Part shown: in pieces, positions 25,674 through 39,900 of the stretch
Numbering within the stretch: position 1 is the stretch's first letter
Layout of the letters: each line of letters opens with the position of its first letter
Source of the DNA: Hyphodiscus hymeniophilus
Lineage: Eukaryota; Ascomycota; Leotiomycetes; Helotiales; Hyphodiscaceae
Direction of reading: 5' to 3'
DNA: 64,000 nucleotides
NCBI GenBank assembly: GCA_016508695.1
Contig: VNKQ01000011.1
Location: 992,001 to 1,056,000, forward strand
Notes under the pieces: model-generated
The model's database searches: none
Seen by the model: the letters and a program-made list of their open reading frames with translations, nothing else
Told to the model about the DNA's origin: nothing
Translations under genes and position numbers: made by a program

Positions 25674-27226
25674 TATTATAAAATTAAGGCTTAACTAATC
25701 TTATAATTATAGAATATCTAATTATACTTATTAAATATTTAATTATATCTTATAATTACTTAAGTTTTATTTAAGTACTTATTTTGCTAAGCTTATAAAA
25801 GTAATTTAATACTTAAAAAGAAACTTATTTCTTTTTCTTTTTTTTTTAAACTAAGTAATACTTAATATATACTTATTTAAGTAATCTTTTTTTATAATCT
25901 TTCTTCTTTAAAGATTAAACTAATAATTTATATAATAATTATAAGCTTAGTTTATATAATACTTAGAGATTATTTATTTTAAAAAGTATATTATAATATA
26001 TTATTATATAAATAAATTTAAGTATATAGCTTTACTTATTATAATAAACGAGCTAACTCTTATTAACTCTTTAAAAAGAAAAATCCTTATATTAAAGTTT
26101 TTTTTAATTAAAATAATAACTAATTATTTAATTTATTTTAATATATAATTACTTAAAAGCCTTTAAGTAAAATATTAATTATTTATAATATATTTATCTT
26201 ATATAATATAATAATACTAGTTAATATTTAATTAAAGACCTAATTAACGTAATTAAAATAATACTCTTTTTTTATTATAATATAAGATTATTTAGTATTT
26301 TAAAATATATAAATCTAATAGTTTTAAATACTTTAATATAATACTTTATACTCCCTCTAAAGGTAATAATATTAAAGTAAATAATTATAAAGCTAAATAT
26401 AGTCTATTAACTTAAGTAACTTAAATATAATCTTATAAAGAAAATAAAAGTAAAATAAGATTATATTAAAAATATAAATCGAACGTATAATACGACTTTA
26501 ATAACCTTTTAAAGAATACTCTTTACTTTAAAAAAAGTAAATCTTAAATTAGAACTAATTTTTTTTTTAAACTAACTATTATTATTATAATATATAATAA
26601 TATTTGGAGTTAATACTTAGCTTACTTTAAGTTAGTTATATAAGAGTATAAAGATTAAAAGAAATAATTATAAGATCTTCTAATAATCTTTAACTAAGTA
26701 AATTTATTTATTAATAAAGAAATATTATAAGTAATTAAAACTAAATTAATACTTAATAATAATATAAGCTTATAATTACTTTTAATTAAACTTAAGAATT
26801 ATATAGCTCTAATAAAAGAAACCTTTATAGCTATAACTTAATAAACTTATTAAAAAGTCTTAAAAGAAAGTTAAAAAAGCTCGACTAATTACTTTAAGTA
26901 ATTTTTAAAGTAAGAGAATATATTAATTATTACTTAAGTATATAAACTTTTAGATATTAAACTAAGTTACTTTTTAGTTATTAATTTCTTAAAAGTAATT
27001 AAGGGAATACTCTTAAAGTTTACTTATAATTAAATAAGTAAAGTAATTATAGTTTAAGAAATAAGAGAGGCAATTATTAATATTAATATTTTAGGATGAC
27101 TTTTCCTAACTTACTTATATAAGTAATTACTAGATATAAAATTAATAAAATCTCGTTTAATAATAATTACTTTTAAAAGTTCCTTAAGATAAGATCGATT
27201 ACTAAGTCCCTTTAAATATAATTATT
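25674..27226 (+). mobile_element. Copia copy 3, 5' part only (LTR plus 1.3 kb)
   Basis: The LTR at 25674-25937 is followed by internal sequence collinear with copy 2 up to the equivalent of about 16,905. It then stops abruptly at an inverted LTR (27227). Only leader and probable gag sequence is present. The junction has no matching 5-bp duplication, so it is more likely a rearrangement than a simple nested insertion. Confidence 0.78.
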
Positions 27227-27321
27227 TGTTACGTAAATAATTAGTCTAATCTTTAAGGAAAAAAGGTTATAAAAAAAGACTACTCGAATAAGTATATATT
27301 AAGTATTATTTAGTTTAAAGA

Positions 27322-27490
27322 TATTACAGAGCGAATAGCGTATACACAAGAGTTTGTTATAGTATTTAGTAAGTTCGATAAAGGAGAGAGAAATATTCTA
27401 AGCTAAGTCCGCAAGAAAAAAAGTACTCCCACTTAGCTTTAATAAGCGCAAGTATAACTAGCGCCTTACCTCTAGAGCTAGCCTCTTATA
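27322..27490 (-). repeat. Gypsy LTR, left (3' LTR in element orientation)
   Basis: This 169-bp repeat starts TATTACAGAGCGAATAGCG and ends GCTAGCCTCTTATA. It matches 33726-33894 along its full length. Both LTRs retain more G+C than the surrounding Copia sequence. Confidence 0.88.
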
Positions 27491-28739
27491 TTACCCCCCT
27501 CCTCTTGCCTATTTACTCTTAGAGTTCGTTAGTATAAATAACTTTCTTATATAGTCCTTAATAGTAAATAGTATTCCTTATAAACTTATTTGCCTTTATT
27601 ACTATTTTCCCAAATCGAGTTTAATAGTAAGGCTATATTACTTATCCTAAGTCGAATTTATTGGGTTTTAGTCTCTTAAAGACTAAATCCGTATATTATT
27701 ATATAAACTTATTTACCTTTATTACGATTTTTCCTAATTCTATTACTTATCGCTTTTTATTATTATTATTACTTATAAGATAATTACTTTTAACTTTTCT
27801 TCTTTAGTTTCCTTTTTCTCTAGATAATAATAATAATAATAAAGTAAATTGATATTTAGTATAAAGAGCCAAATATTATTTTACCCTTATATATAATATA
27901 AACCCTAGATAATACTAACTAGAATTAAATATTTATTATTATTTATTATATTAGCTATACTCTTTCTAATATCGATTATATTAACTAAAATATAAGTTAA
28001 ACTCCGCTTCTTTTCGCTTAGATACTATTAACTTTTGTAATTTAACTACTTCCGTTCTTATATTATTTATACTTATAAGTATAAAAACTACGAAAACTTA
28101 TAAGTTTTAATTAAGTTTTACTTAAAAACCGTTACTAATTGTATTATAGCCTAGTAATAGCTTATATTACTTATACTGTTTAGACCCGCGCTATTAACGC
28201 TATTATATAAGTTTTCTATTAGTTTCTAACTATTTTCTATTAGCTAATAGTAGTTTTAGTAACGACGCTTATAAAGACCTTATAAAGGTTCTTAAGGCCT
28301 AAAAGGCTTTAAGGCCTTTATAGGCTACTAGTCTCCTCTTTGTATATATTAACTATACTTCGCGTATTTTCTCTTATTAACCGTTAGTTTTTAGTCCCTT
28401 AATTTCCGAGGTTATTATTATAATAACGAATATAATTACTTAATAAGGCTAGGCGTAAGTTAATATTTTCCGCCCGTTTTCTGTTACTAATTACTATATA
28501 ACGCTAATAATATCCCTTTAGCGCTTATTTTTAGGCTTTACTATAATAACCCCTCTCTAGACTCTGACTAAAATCTAACGGGCTCTTAAGCTTTTTTTTT
28601 TTTTTGTAATTAAATAGATATTAGTATACTCTTTAAATGTAATTCGTTTGACTTTATTTCTTAACGCTTATACTTTATATAATTTTAATTACTTCTTATC
28701 CCTTTTTCTTTCTTTTTTTTTTTTTTATTATTTTAAGAT

Positions 28740-28935
28740 TATTATTAATTTTAGCGTCTTTATACTTTATTTTAAAGTTATTTATTATAATAGTATTTGC
28801 TAGGTTTTCTAAGGGTTCTTACGTTAATTTATAATACCCTAATTATTTTACGAGTACTTATCGAACTTTTCTCTTCTCTTATACTTTATCTTTAGTATAT
28901 AAGATTTTCTTTATTATATATTTTTTATACGTTTT
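28740..28935 (-). pseudogene. Degraded chromodomain of the Gypsy integrase
   Basis: The reverse complement reads, with RIP stops restored only conceptually, as a VKWLGY-type strand followed by PTWEPLENLANT and an acidic or basic helix. This is the classic chromodomain aromatic-cage arrangement found at the C-terminus of chromoviral integrases. In the family it directs insertion toward heterochromatin, in keeping with the setting here. A Lys-rich tail encoded by the poly-A/T stretch near 28,710 follows. Confidence 0.7.
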
Positions 28936-31099
28936 AATTAACTTAGGCTCTAGTTATTTATTATTAGACTCTTATCTTAAAAAAGAGTTATAACTTACTA
29001 GTCGTAAGAAGTTTATATAAAATACTAAGTAAATATTACTAGGAATCCTAAATAAACAAATAGAAACTAAAGATAATACTTTATTTATTATATACTTTAT
29101 ATACTTAATATTAAGGCTTCTCTTTAATTAATTTATCTTATAATTACAAAAGTCTAGTTATACTTTATCGCCCTTATAATAAATTAGGGCTAGTATTCTA
29201 GTCTTATTTGTGTTATTCTCTTGCTTTTATATAAACTCTATTATATTTACTTAATATAAATTAATAATTCGCTTTATCTTTTTAATAAATATTATAGCCC
29301 TCTTTATTACGGGTACTCTAATATTACTCTAGAGCTCTAGCTTTAATAAGACGGGAAACGGCGCCTTATACTTATAAGTCGCAAAAAAAGAGCTTATTCT
29401 AAGGGCCGCGTAATAACGCCCGTTTAACGCTAGTTAAGTAATAAAGAGCTATTTCTTTTAGTCGGATTACTCTTAGTTAATAACGTTTTATAAGTATACT
29501 TATATCTCTTAATTTAGTCTTTTAGGGCCTTTATTAGTTTATAAGTAATATATAAAGCTAAGTCTCTATTATATGCCTATAAAATAATAAAAGGTCTTTT
29601 AGAATATACTTATCTAATTCGTTCCTTTATTACTTATAATCGCGCGTAATATATTATAATATTATACTTAGTATTCTATAAACTTTTCGGCGTATTCTTT
29701 AGCTTTTATATTAGGTATCGCTTCTAATATAATATACTTGCTTAGTTAGTCTTTAATTACTTAGAAGTAGCGGTTTTTTTAAGAGTTTAGTAAGTCTATT
29801 ATAAAATTTATAAAGATTTCTTAAAAGAATTAGTTAGAGACTAGTAATAGCCTTAAGAGTCCGTGTTTATACTCCCTCTATACTTTATTTCTTTTATAAT
29901 AATTATAATTCCTAAGGAATTACTTTATATATCTTAATTATAATAACTAATAGAAACTATATCTTAGTATAAAAGTAATAGAATCTCGTCCTAAGTATCT
30001 ATAGACTAGCGAATTATAAATAGACTAAATAATCTTTATTCTAAAGATATCGTTTTATTAAGCTTTAGGTTTTATTATTTTATATTCGGCTTTTAACGAG
30101 ATTAGGGCGCCTAAAACTTATAACTTATTATAATAGCGAAGATAGCCGTTACTATTAATATTATAATTACTTACTTAGATCTTTATCCTAATCTCGCTTA
30201 AGAATAATCGGGCTTTGTCTTAAACTACGCAAAGTATAGTCTTATATATTATATCTTTTTTTATAATTGTATTTTATAGCTCGTTTAATTCTTTATCTTA
30301 AAAAAGACTTTAAGATTTTACTAATTTTAAGGCGGGGTCCTAGTAAAGTTATATAGCTAATAGCTAGACTAATATTATAAATAGAAGTTATACTAATATA
30401 ATAGCTATTATTACTTTTGCCTTCTTTACTTCTCTTAGCTAATTTTGTAAGTAGTCTAAATATAATAACTAACGAAATCTCGATTTTTAATTATCCTTAC
30501 TTAACGTATCTTACTTTCTTTATAATAAGGTATCTAGTATAATAGCTTCGGCTCCCGGATAATATACTAAAGTAAACTAAAATAAAGATATAGTCTTATA
30601 CTATCGAATTTAATACTTAAATAAATATCTTTTCGTTATAAAGTATTTAAGGTTCTTATAGTTTATAAGAACTATAAAGGAGCTATAGGTTTTTAATTCG
30701 GGACTTTAAAACTTTAAGCTAGTAATTACTACGAGTATTTCCTTATTATAAATATTATAATTAATTTTTATTTTATTAAGTTTTTAAGTAAAAAAGCGTA
30801 CTAAGTAATAGACTTTATCCTTTTCTTATAAAAGAGTGCCTACTAATATAAATCTATTATAATTAGTCTTTAAGAATATCGGGAAAGTTAGGTCTTAAGT
30901 AATAAGTATTAGGGCACTATAAAACTTATCTTATAACGCTTAAAATAATAACTTCTTTAGTTTTCTCTAAAAGAATAATACTTTTTTATTAGTTAGTATT
31001 ATTAGTGGCCTAGTTAACTTAGAGTAATTAGAGATAAATATCCTATAAAAGTTATAAAATTTAAGAAAGTAACGAACCTTTTTTTACGTCTTAGGTAAC

Positions 31100-31600
31100 T
31101 TTTAGTTTTATATAACCTTTACCTTTTTTAGATTTAGCCTTATACTTTTTCTATTAGTATAAATAATAAATCTTAAGTATTTTATCTTTTTTTAAGTAAA
31201 TTTACTTTTTGCTAAGTCTAAGAATAGCCTTTTTTCTTATAACTTTAAGAGAATAGTCTATATCTTTTATATATAGTCTTCTTTAAAACTATTCGAGTAA
31301 ATTAAAATATTATTTATATAAGCCGAAATAAAGTTATCGAGCTATTTCTATAATAAACTATTAATATACTACTAAAAAGTTATTAGAGCCCCTAATAATC
31401 TAAAAGGATATATTAGCTATTCGAAAGAATTAAATCTAGTTTAAAATATAGTTTTATATTTATAGCTTATTACTATTCGAATCTTATAAAAGATAGAGAC
31501 TATATTAACCTTTATTAGCTACTTAATATCTATAAGGTTTTATAAAGTCTTTAGTATTAATAGTAATAAGTACTAATCTGGCTTTATAATTACGTTTAGC
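31100..31600 (-). pseudogene. Degraded reverse transcriptase core of the Gypsy element
   Basis: The minus strand encodes a recognisable RT core. It has a PFGLSNAPATFQ-like palm strand near 31,390-31,430, then Y(I/L)DDILIYS with the paired catalytic acids near 31,290-31,320 (RIPed to NN in this copy), then a DPAKCEF-like stretch and YLGFII near 31,150-31,200. These are family hallmarks. The loss of the catalytic Asp pair by G-to-A change is itself a RIP product. Confidence 0.75.
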
Positions 31601-33725
31601 ACTTAATAATTATAATAAAACCTTAAGCCGCCTTTAAGTTTCTATATAAAAAGTATAAGAGCTATTACTTTTAACGTACTTAATCGAATATATCCCTTTT
31701 CTTATAAGTCGTCTAATAACTTATATAATATTAATAATTTGTTTTTAAATATATTATAAAGCGGGCCTTATAGTAAGGCAATCGGGAATCCGTCTAATTA
31801 TTTATAGACTTCGATTTAATAGTCGATACCTAGTTAGTAAAAAGCTAGTTTATTTATTACTCGCTTTAAAAATAATAGAGTTAAGTCTCGAAGTTTTAGA
31901 GATAGCTTATTTTATAATTACTTTAAAGTAAGTTTTTCTTTCGTTTTTAAGGCTTTTCTAATATCCTTTAAAGTTATAGCGGCTACTAATATAAAACCTC
32001 TATTATTCTTACGATTATAATAATAATGTTTCTTTTATACTTATTTCCTTATTATACTATAATAAAACTATTGTTTTTTAAGTATAGTCCTAATCTTATT
32101 ATATATTTTTTATAAATTCCCTAAAATTATTAAGAATACTAGATTTAGTATAATATATATATAAACTATCTAGCTAAATTTAATTATATTTATATAAAGT
32201 ATAACTACTCTTATAATCTTTAACTTTTATATAGTTATAAAAGCTCTTTTTACTTTATAGCTTTTATAACTAATATATATAAGGCTAAGGCCTTTTATAA
32301 GGGCTTCGTTTATAATAGTATAATATTAGTAACCTTTATTAATAAGAGTAAAAGTTCTAAAGGTTTTTTAAAGAATTACATTTATATATATAAGGTTTTT
32401 ATTTATAAGTTTTTTAACCTTCTTTTATTCTTTTATTAATACTTTATTTACTCCCGGGTCTTAACTTTAACTAAAAGTTATTCTTTTCTTGACTTAAAAA
32501 AGCCGGGCTTTAATGTTTTATTATTATCTTCTAATAATAGTCTAGTTTCGATTGCGTTTATTTTAGTAAACTATATTACTAGAATATATAAGTAATCTCG
32601 AACGTAATATCTAAATACTTTATAATAAAAATAAAGCCTTTTCTTATAATACTTATTTCTTTTTACTTCCTTTACTTACTTGGCCCTTTATTTCCCTTTA
32701 AAGTTCTTATAACCCCTAGTACTTCTTTTATAATTATTACTTATATAAGTCGGAGCTATTATTATATTTTTCTTTACGTTTACTCTTATCGTTATAAAGT
32801 AATCGTATAAACACGTAATTACTATTATTTTTAATATAAAGTTTTAGTTTTTTTCCCTTTATTTTCTATTAAATATTTTAAACTAGTCTATCTCTTTAAG
32901 ATTAGTTATAATTCGTTTTACTTCTTTAGAGAACTCGTAATAATTTATCTTTTTAGTTATAAAAGTTATATATATTTAAGCGGGGTTTAAAAATATATTT
33001 TAAAAGTAATTAATCTTCGCGTTATTATCTTAGTTTTCTTTATTAGAACTAAGTAAGAGCTTATCGAATTCTAACTAATACTTATATTAAAGCTATCTTA
33101 AAGAGTACTTTATATTAGTAAGTCGCTCTAAAGCCTTTACGCGCTTGTTATTATTTATAAAGACTTTATTAAGCTATATAAAAAAAGCTTTAAAGTCCTT
33201 TCTAAGTATAGGGCTCCCTTTTTCTTAGAAATGTTATATTTGGGCTCGTTTGTATAATAAAAGAGTATTATAAATAATATCTTAATAATAATTTATAAAA
33301 AGTATTAGTTTTATTATAAAGTAAACGTAATATAAACTTTTAAGTCTTAAGAGATAATCTCAAAACGTCTCTGCCCGATTATCTTATATTAGTAGCTTTT
33401 AGCTTTTAAAGACTAAAGGTTTTTTATTAGAGTTTAAAAGAGATATTACTTTTAGCGACTTAATTAGGCTTCTTATTAGGGCGCTTATAAGGGTATTAAA
33501 TCTAGCGTCCCTTTATAATCTTTTGGCTTTCTAATTATTTAAAGTAGCCCGTATTTTAGTTAGCTCGGCTTTTATATATTACTATTATATAAACATTTCT
33601 TCTAAAATACGTTATATCTTAGTATTTAACGTTTCTCGCTATAAGCTCTCGTTCTTTAATAGAGACGTCCTAGCGTCTAGTATAAAGTTTTTAAGTAACT
33701 ATAAATCTATTTTAATCGAACTTAA

Positions 33726-33894
33726 TATTACGGGGCGAATAGCGTATATATAAGAGTTCGTTATAGTATTTAGTAAGTTCGATAAAAGAGAGAGAAATAT
33801 TCTAAGCTAAGTCTATAAGAAAAGAAGCGCTCCCGCCTAGCCTTAGTAAGCGTAGGTATAACTAGCGCCTTACCCCTGGGGCTAGCCCCTTACA
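33726..33894 (-). repeat. Gypsy LTR, right (5' LTR in element orientation)
   Basis: This 169-bp repeat starts TATTACGGGGCGAATAGCG and ends GGGGCTAGCCCCTTACA. The terminus includes the 12-bp palindrome GGGGCTAGCCCC. It is less RIPed than the left copy (GGGG and CCCC kept). Confidence 0.88.
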
Positions 33895-34846
33895 AAAGAA
33901 AGAAGAAGAAGAAGTAAGTCTTCTTCTAAGTATTAAATTACTCTTATAAATCTTAGCGAAATAAGTACTTAAATAAAGCTTAAGTAATTATAAAATATAA
34001 CTAAATATTTAATAAGTATAATTAGATATTTTATAACTATAAGATTAGTTAAGCCTTAATTTTGTAATATACCTCCTAGTTATTATAAAGAAGTCTAAAG
34101 ACCTTTTATTTTATAATAATTATTATTTTATAATCTCTAATCTCTTATATTTCTTAAATAACTATAATTTAATATATTAGAATATATATCTATATTCGAA
34201 ATTAATTATAAGATATAGTGTATATTTACTTATATATCTTATAAGTAAGTTCCTTATACTTTATATATATATAGATTTCGAGTTATAAATATTAGCGTTT
34301 ATTTTGTTTAATTACTTAAAGTAGTAATTAATTTAATTAGAGATCTTATACTTAGTAGTAACTAGTATTATAATTAGCTCTAACTAATATCTCTTTTATT
34401 TCCTAGCTTTATAAATAATATAAATAATATAAATAATATAAATAATATAAACTTTATATATCGTTTAATCTCTATAGCTACCTTAATTAATCTAGTAACT
34501 TAATACGCTTTTAATTATATTAGTAAGCGCGTAGCTAATTAGGTTATAAGTATAAAATTACAATCTCGTAACCTTTTAACCTCTAATAATAATAACAAAT
34601 AATAACGTTAACTTTTATTATTATTATAATAGTATATTATTACTATTTTATTAGTAGCTTTTCTATCTTCTTATTAATTATTAATATAAGTAATACCTCG
34701 AGTAATAATACAAGTAAAAGCTCGAGTAATTAATTACTTTTATTTAAATTCTAAGTTTAATTTCTAAGCTTTATTTAATTATTACTTTATATTCGATAAT
34801 TAATATAACTAACCTTTTTAATATATAAGGCTTTAATAAAGAGCTT

Positions 34847-35111
34847 TGTTATAAAATTGAGGCTCAATTAATCTTGTGATTATAGAATATCTAATTATAC
34901 TTATTAAATATTTAGTTATATTATATAATTACTTAAGCTTTATCTAAGTACTTATTTCGCTAAGCTTTATAAGAGTAATTTAATACTTAGGAAAAGACTT
35001 ACTTCTTTTTCTTCTTTCTTTAGACTAAATAATACTTAATATATACTTACTCGAGTAGTCTTTTCTTATAACCTTTTCTTCTTAAAGATTAAACCGATTA
35101 TTTATACGATA
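34847..35111 (+). repeat. 5' LTR of Copia copy 4
   Basis: This 265-bp LTR has the canonical TG start retained. It ends TTATTTATACGATA, the RIPed form of ...TAACA. It is followed by the internal GTTATAAGCCTAGTTTATAT leader. Confidence 0.9.
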
Positions 35112-36697
35112 GTTATAAGCCTAGTTTATATAATACTTAAGGATTGTTTATTTTAAGAAGTATATTATAATATATTATTATATAAGTAAATTTAAGTATA
35201 TAGCTTTGCTTACTAGAATAAATAAGCTAACTCTTACCGACTCTTTAAAAAGAATAACTCTTATATTAAGGTTTTCTCTAATTAGAATAATAACTAATTA
35301 TTTGATTTATTTTATATATAATTACCTAAAAGCCTTTAAGTAAAGTATTAACTATTTATAATATATTTATCTTATATAATATAGCGATTCTAGTCGATAT
35401 TTAATTAAAGACCTAATTAGAGTAATTAGAATAATACTCTTTCTTTTATTATAATATAAGATTACTTAGTGTTTTAGAATATATAAATCTAATAGTTTCG
35501 AGTACTTTAGTATACTCTATACTCCCTTTAAAAGTAATAAGATTAAAACAAATAATCGAAAAGTTAAATATAGTTTATTAGCTTAAGTAAATTAAGTTCG
35601 ATCTTATAAAAGTAATAAAAGTAAAATAAGATTATATTAGAAACGCAAATCGAATACGTAATAAGACCCTAGTAACCTTAAAAGGAATACTCTTTACTTT
35701 AGAAGAAGTAAATTCCGGACTAGAATTAATTATTCCTTTTAAACTAATTATTATTATTATAATATATAATAATATTTGGAGTCGATATTAAGTTTACTTT
35801 AAGTTAGTTATATAAGAGTATAAAGAATAAGAGAAACGATTATAAGATCTTCTAGTAATCTCTAACTAAGTAAATTTATTTATTAATAAGGGAATACTAT
35901 AAGTAATTAAGACTAAATTAATACTTAGTAATAATATAAACTTATAATTACTTTTAATTAAACTTAAGAATCGTATAGCTCTAATAAAAGAAACCTCTAT
36001 AGCTATAACTTAATAAACTTATTAAGAAGTCTTAAAAAAAAGTTAGAAAAGCTTAATTAATCGCCTTAAGTAGTTTTTAAAGTAAAAGAATATATTAATT
36101 ATTACTTGTATATATAACCTTTTAAATATTAAGCTAGGCTACCTCTTAATTACCGATTTCTTAAAAGTAATTAAAGGAATACTCTTAGAGTTTACTTGTA
36201 ATTAAATAAATAAAGTAATTATAACTTAAGAAATAAAAAATATAATTATTAATATTAATATCTTAAGACAACTCTTCTTAGCTTACTTATATAAGTAATT
36301 ACTAGATATAAAATTAATAAAATCTCGTTTAGTAATAATTACTTTTAAAAGTTCTTTAAGATAAGATTAATTACTAAGTCTTTTTAAATATAATTATTTA
36401 TATCTCCCAAAAAGTAAAACGTATTCTTAGAAACTAGAGTCTTATAAACGCCTAAAAGTAGCGATTACTAGAACAAATAATTATAAGTTTAAAACTAGAC
36501 TTAGTAATACTAAAAAAGATAAAATTAAAAATCGAGTAAAAAGTAGCTATTAGAAATAGCTAATTAGAAAGAAGAAGTAAGAGTAATACCTTAATAAGAT
36601 ACTAAACTCGAAGAAATAGCGGGGTAAATACTTAAATAAAGTCAATTATATAATTATTAATCTAGACTTACTTAAAAAAGTAGGTTATAAAATTTAT

Positions 36698-36991
36698 TTG
36701 ACCTTTAATTCTTTAAAGAAACACTTACTTTTTAATAATATATTTTTTAATAATTATAAATTAATATACTTAGTCAATATAAAAGACTTACTTAAGCCTA
36801 ATTCCTTTATTCTTTTAATTAGTAGTAATATAATTAAAGTTAGTTTAAGTACTTTACTAATTATTAAAAAAGGTACTCGAGTAATTAAAAATCTCTTTAA
36901 TAGGCTAAAAAGATCTTATATATCTAATCTTACTCTTTCGGATATAGTTATAGTTAATAGTTTTTATATAAATATTATTTTAAAAGCTTAG
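36698..36991 (+). pseudogene. Open remnant of Copia gag-pre-integrase region
   Basis: This 97-codon stretch happens to lack stops. Its product includes GTRVIKNLF and ends SDIVIVNSFYINIILKA, matching the Copia segment in which a G(T)..I.GFGTV strand is followed by a DV.YVP.F..N(I/L)(I/V) motif before the gag-pre-integrase domain. The frame continues past the stop as RIP-damaged pol. Copies 1 and 2 have the same segment with stops or substitutions. The start Met is incidental. It is not an independent gene. Confidence 0.75.
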
Positions 36992-39900
36992 ATACTTAAA
37001 GTAAGGGTTTGGTTTTATAGACTTAATTATTTATTAAAATATAAGAGTATTAATTCTAACGTTATTATACTTAGTATAAAATATAAATTTAACTTAGTTT
37101 TCTTTAAATATAAATTATTTACCTTTTGCTTAGGTTTTCTCTTTATAATTCTAATATATATAAGACTAATAATAATATACTTAATAATTAAATAATAACT
37201 AAAGAAGTCATTTAAATAATTAAGAGACTATTTAAAACCCTAGAGTAATTTAATTAAGCTTTAGTATTAACGAGTAAGATACTCTAGACTAAAGGTCCTT
37301 AAATTACTTATAAAAGCGGCTAGAAATATAATTATTAAGGGAATACTAATTATATATTATAAAGCTTATATTCTTATATTAGCTAAGAAGTAAATCTCTC
37401 GCTAAGTATTATACTTTAAATTACTAAGACTATTTTAGAGAATTATTTGGGATCTTTTTAATTTCCTTAAAGTATATAATAGTATTAACTAGATTTTATT
37501 AATTAAGGACGAGTTTAGTAAAAAGTATTAAGGATTTATACTTATAAAGAAATATAAGATTATAGTTATAAACTCGATCTCCTATTTTAATATATAAGTA
37601 AAACGCTAATTTAAACTATTAATTTATAAGATTAAGAGTAATTAAGATACTTTAGTAATCTCTTCTTTTAATATAATAGATTTTAAGTAATAAGCCGATA
37701 TAAAAGAAATTAATATAAAATTAGTATTAGCTTATACTTATAAGCTTACTAGTATAATCGAGAAAGCTAAGAGAGATATAATTAAGAAATCAATTAAAAT
37801 AAGACTTATTACTAATCTCTTAGAAAACCTTTAGCTAGAGATATATAAAGTAGTAATTTACTTATATATTATTTTTCTTTCTAAAGCTTATAAGTAATAC
37901 TTACTAAACGAAGTCTTATACTTATAGTTTTAAAATTACTTTAAGTAATATAATTAAGTACTTATATAATAAGTAATAACTAATCTTAGACTTAACTAAA
38001 ATAAGATTTATACTTATAATACTCGAGTATATACTTTAAAAAAAAAACAATAAGAAAGCGAAAACAAAAGAGTATTTAAAGTACTTCTCCGAGTATATAT
38101 TAAATACTTAGTTAAATATATCGCGTTTAATATATATAAGATTTAAGTGCCTTAACTTAAAAGAGTAATTATTATAAGAGATATAACTTTCGATAAAACT
38201 AAATTTTATATTCTTAATTAAGAGATATAAGAATAATAACCCTTAATAAGCGCTAAAGCTATTATTTCTTTAATTAAAGAATATAAAATTTAAAACGCTA
38301 TTAATAAAATTATTAAATATTTTCTTATAAATAAAATACTCTTTTTTAAAAGAAAAGTTATAATTATACTAGACAATCTTATACGCGAGATTTTAAGGGG
38401 TAAGCTTCCGAGTAAAGATAATAAAAGTTAAAACTTAAGGGTAAATAAAGAAATTAGACTTTTAACTCTTAAATAAATACTTAAGCTAATAAACTTATAA
38501 ATAAAAACTAAAAAGAGTAATAATAATTATTTATTTAAAAGAATACTTATAATTAATAATTATATTAATAATAAGTTAAATAAGAGTATAATTACTTAAG
38601 AATTAACTTAGTTATTAAATAAGTACCTAAGTATAAGTAAACGATTAATCCCTTAAGTAGTTATATACTAATTTAAGGAATTACTTAGCTTAGTATAAAG
38701 CGAATTTAACTCTAGTAATTATAAAATAATTATAAGTAATAATCTCTTAGTAATAGAAAGTAGCCTTTTAAGTAATATTTTAATAATAAGAGTCTTAAAT
38801 TATAAAATATATTAATTAAGTAAATCAAAATAATAAGTATAAAAAAATTAATAGTTTAAGTTATAAATTATCTTTAAAAAAAATTTAAATAAAAATAAAC
38901 TAAGTATATTATATATTACTTCGATATATACTTTAATCTTAAGATTAAGCTAAAAGTAATATAATAAGTTTCTATTAATATTTTAAAAGGACTTAAGCTA
39001 TAAAAAACAAGTTTAGATAATATATATAATAATCTTTACTTTTATTTTAATAAATAATACTTTAAAAGAAAAGATACTTCTAGCTTTAAAAAGAGTTTAC
39101 TAAAAAGATTTTCTAAAGGCATTAAGGTTATAAAGTAATCTCGAGATATATAAATATAGTAATTACTTTATTTAAGATATAAGATTAGAAATTAAGAATT
39201 TAAAGCTAAAAAACTATTAGAGACAAATTAAAGTAAGCTTAATTAATTTAAAAGTTATTCTTTTAAAATAAGTCTTTACTTATAAAGTAAACTTAAACGG
39301 TTTTATAATTCGCTATAAGTCTTAGATTATTATTTATAGCGACTTTTAAAAAAAAGATTTAATTATTTTTATATATATTATTACGCTTATTACTCGTTTG
39401 TTTTAAGTAATTATAATTATTATAGTTTACTTTAATCTTAAAATTAAGTAATATAATATTATTAATACTTTTATTAATACTTTATAAAATAATAAAAGAG
39501 TATAAATAATATATTAGCTTTTTTTAAGCTTTAAGAAAGTAAGGTTTTATATAGAAATTAATTAAGCTTTATATAGCTTATAAGACTCTTTAACTCTTTA
39601 GTATTAAGACTTCTCCTTAATAATTAAGTCTCTTAAGTTAATTTAAAGTAAGGAAAAGTTATATCTCTTTTATAACCCTACTTAATAAATTTTTATAATC
39701 TTTTATATAAATAATATATTAATCTTATATTATAAAAGAAATAAGTAAAAAGTATATAAGTTTATTAAAAAGCTAAAGAAGTCGTATAAGCTTTAAGACT
39801 TAAGAGATATTTAATAGTTTTTAGGCATTTATATAATTAGAGATTAAAATAATAAAACAATCTCTTTACTTTATAATATTTATATTAAAAAAATTACTCG

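Larger units (their letters stand above)
27322..33894 (-). mobile_element. Complete Ty3/Gypsy chromovirus, RIP-degraded, TSD AAAGA
   Basis: A 6,573-bp element with 169-bp LTRs at both ends and an exact 5-bp duplication AAAGA (27317-27321 and 33895-33899). On the minus strand, allowing for RIP stops, the reverse transcriptase reads as PFGL.NAPATFQ..IN followed by YIDDILIYS (about 31,260-31,430). Integrase occupies roughly 29-30.3 kb. The C-terminal end (about 28,740-28,935) reads as VKWLGY..PTWEP.ENL, a chromodomain. RT before integrase and a terminal chromodomain define a chromovirus-type Gypsy element. It is inserted into the 3' LTR of the inverted Copia copy, so it is younger than that copy. 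No frame is intact. Confidence 0.9.

Noticed and set aside
36698..36991. 97-codon open frame as an independent gene
   Set aside because: It is collinear with the Copia gag-pre-integrase region of other copies; its openness is chance survival after RIP.
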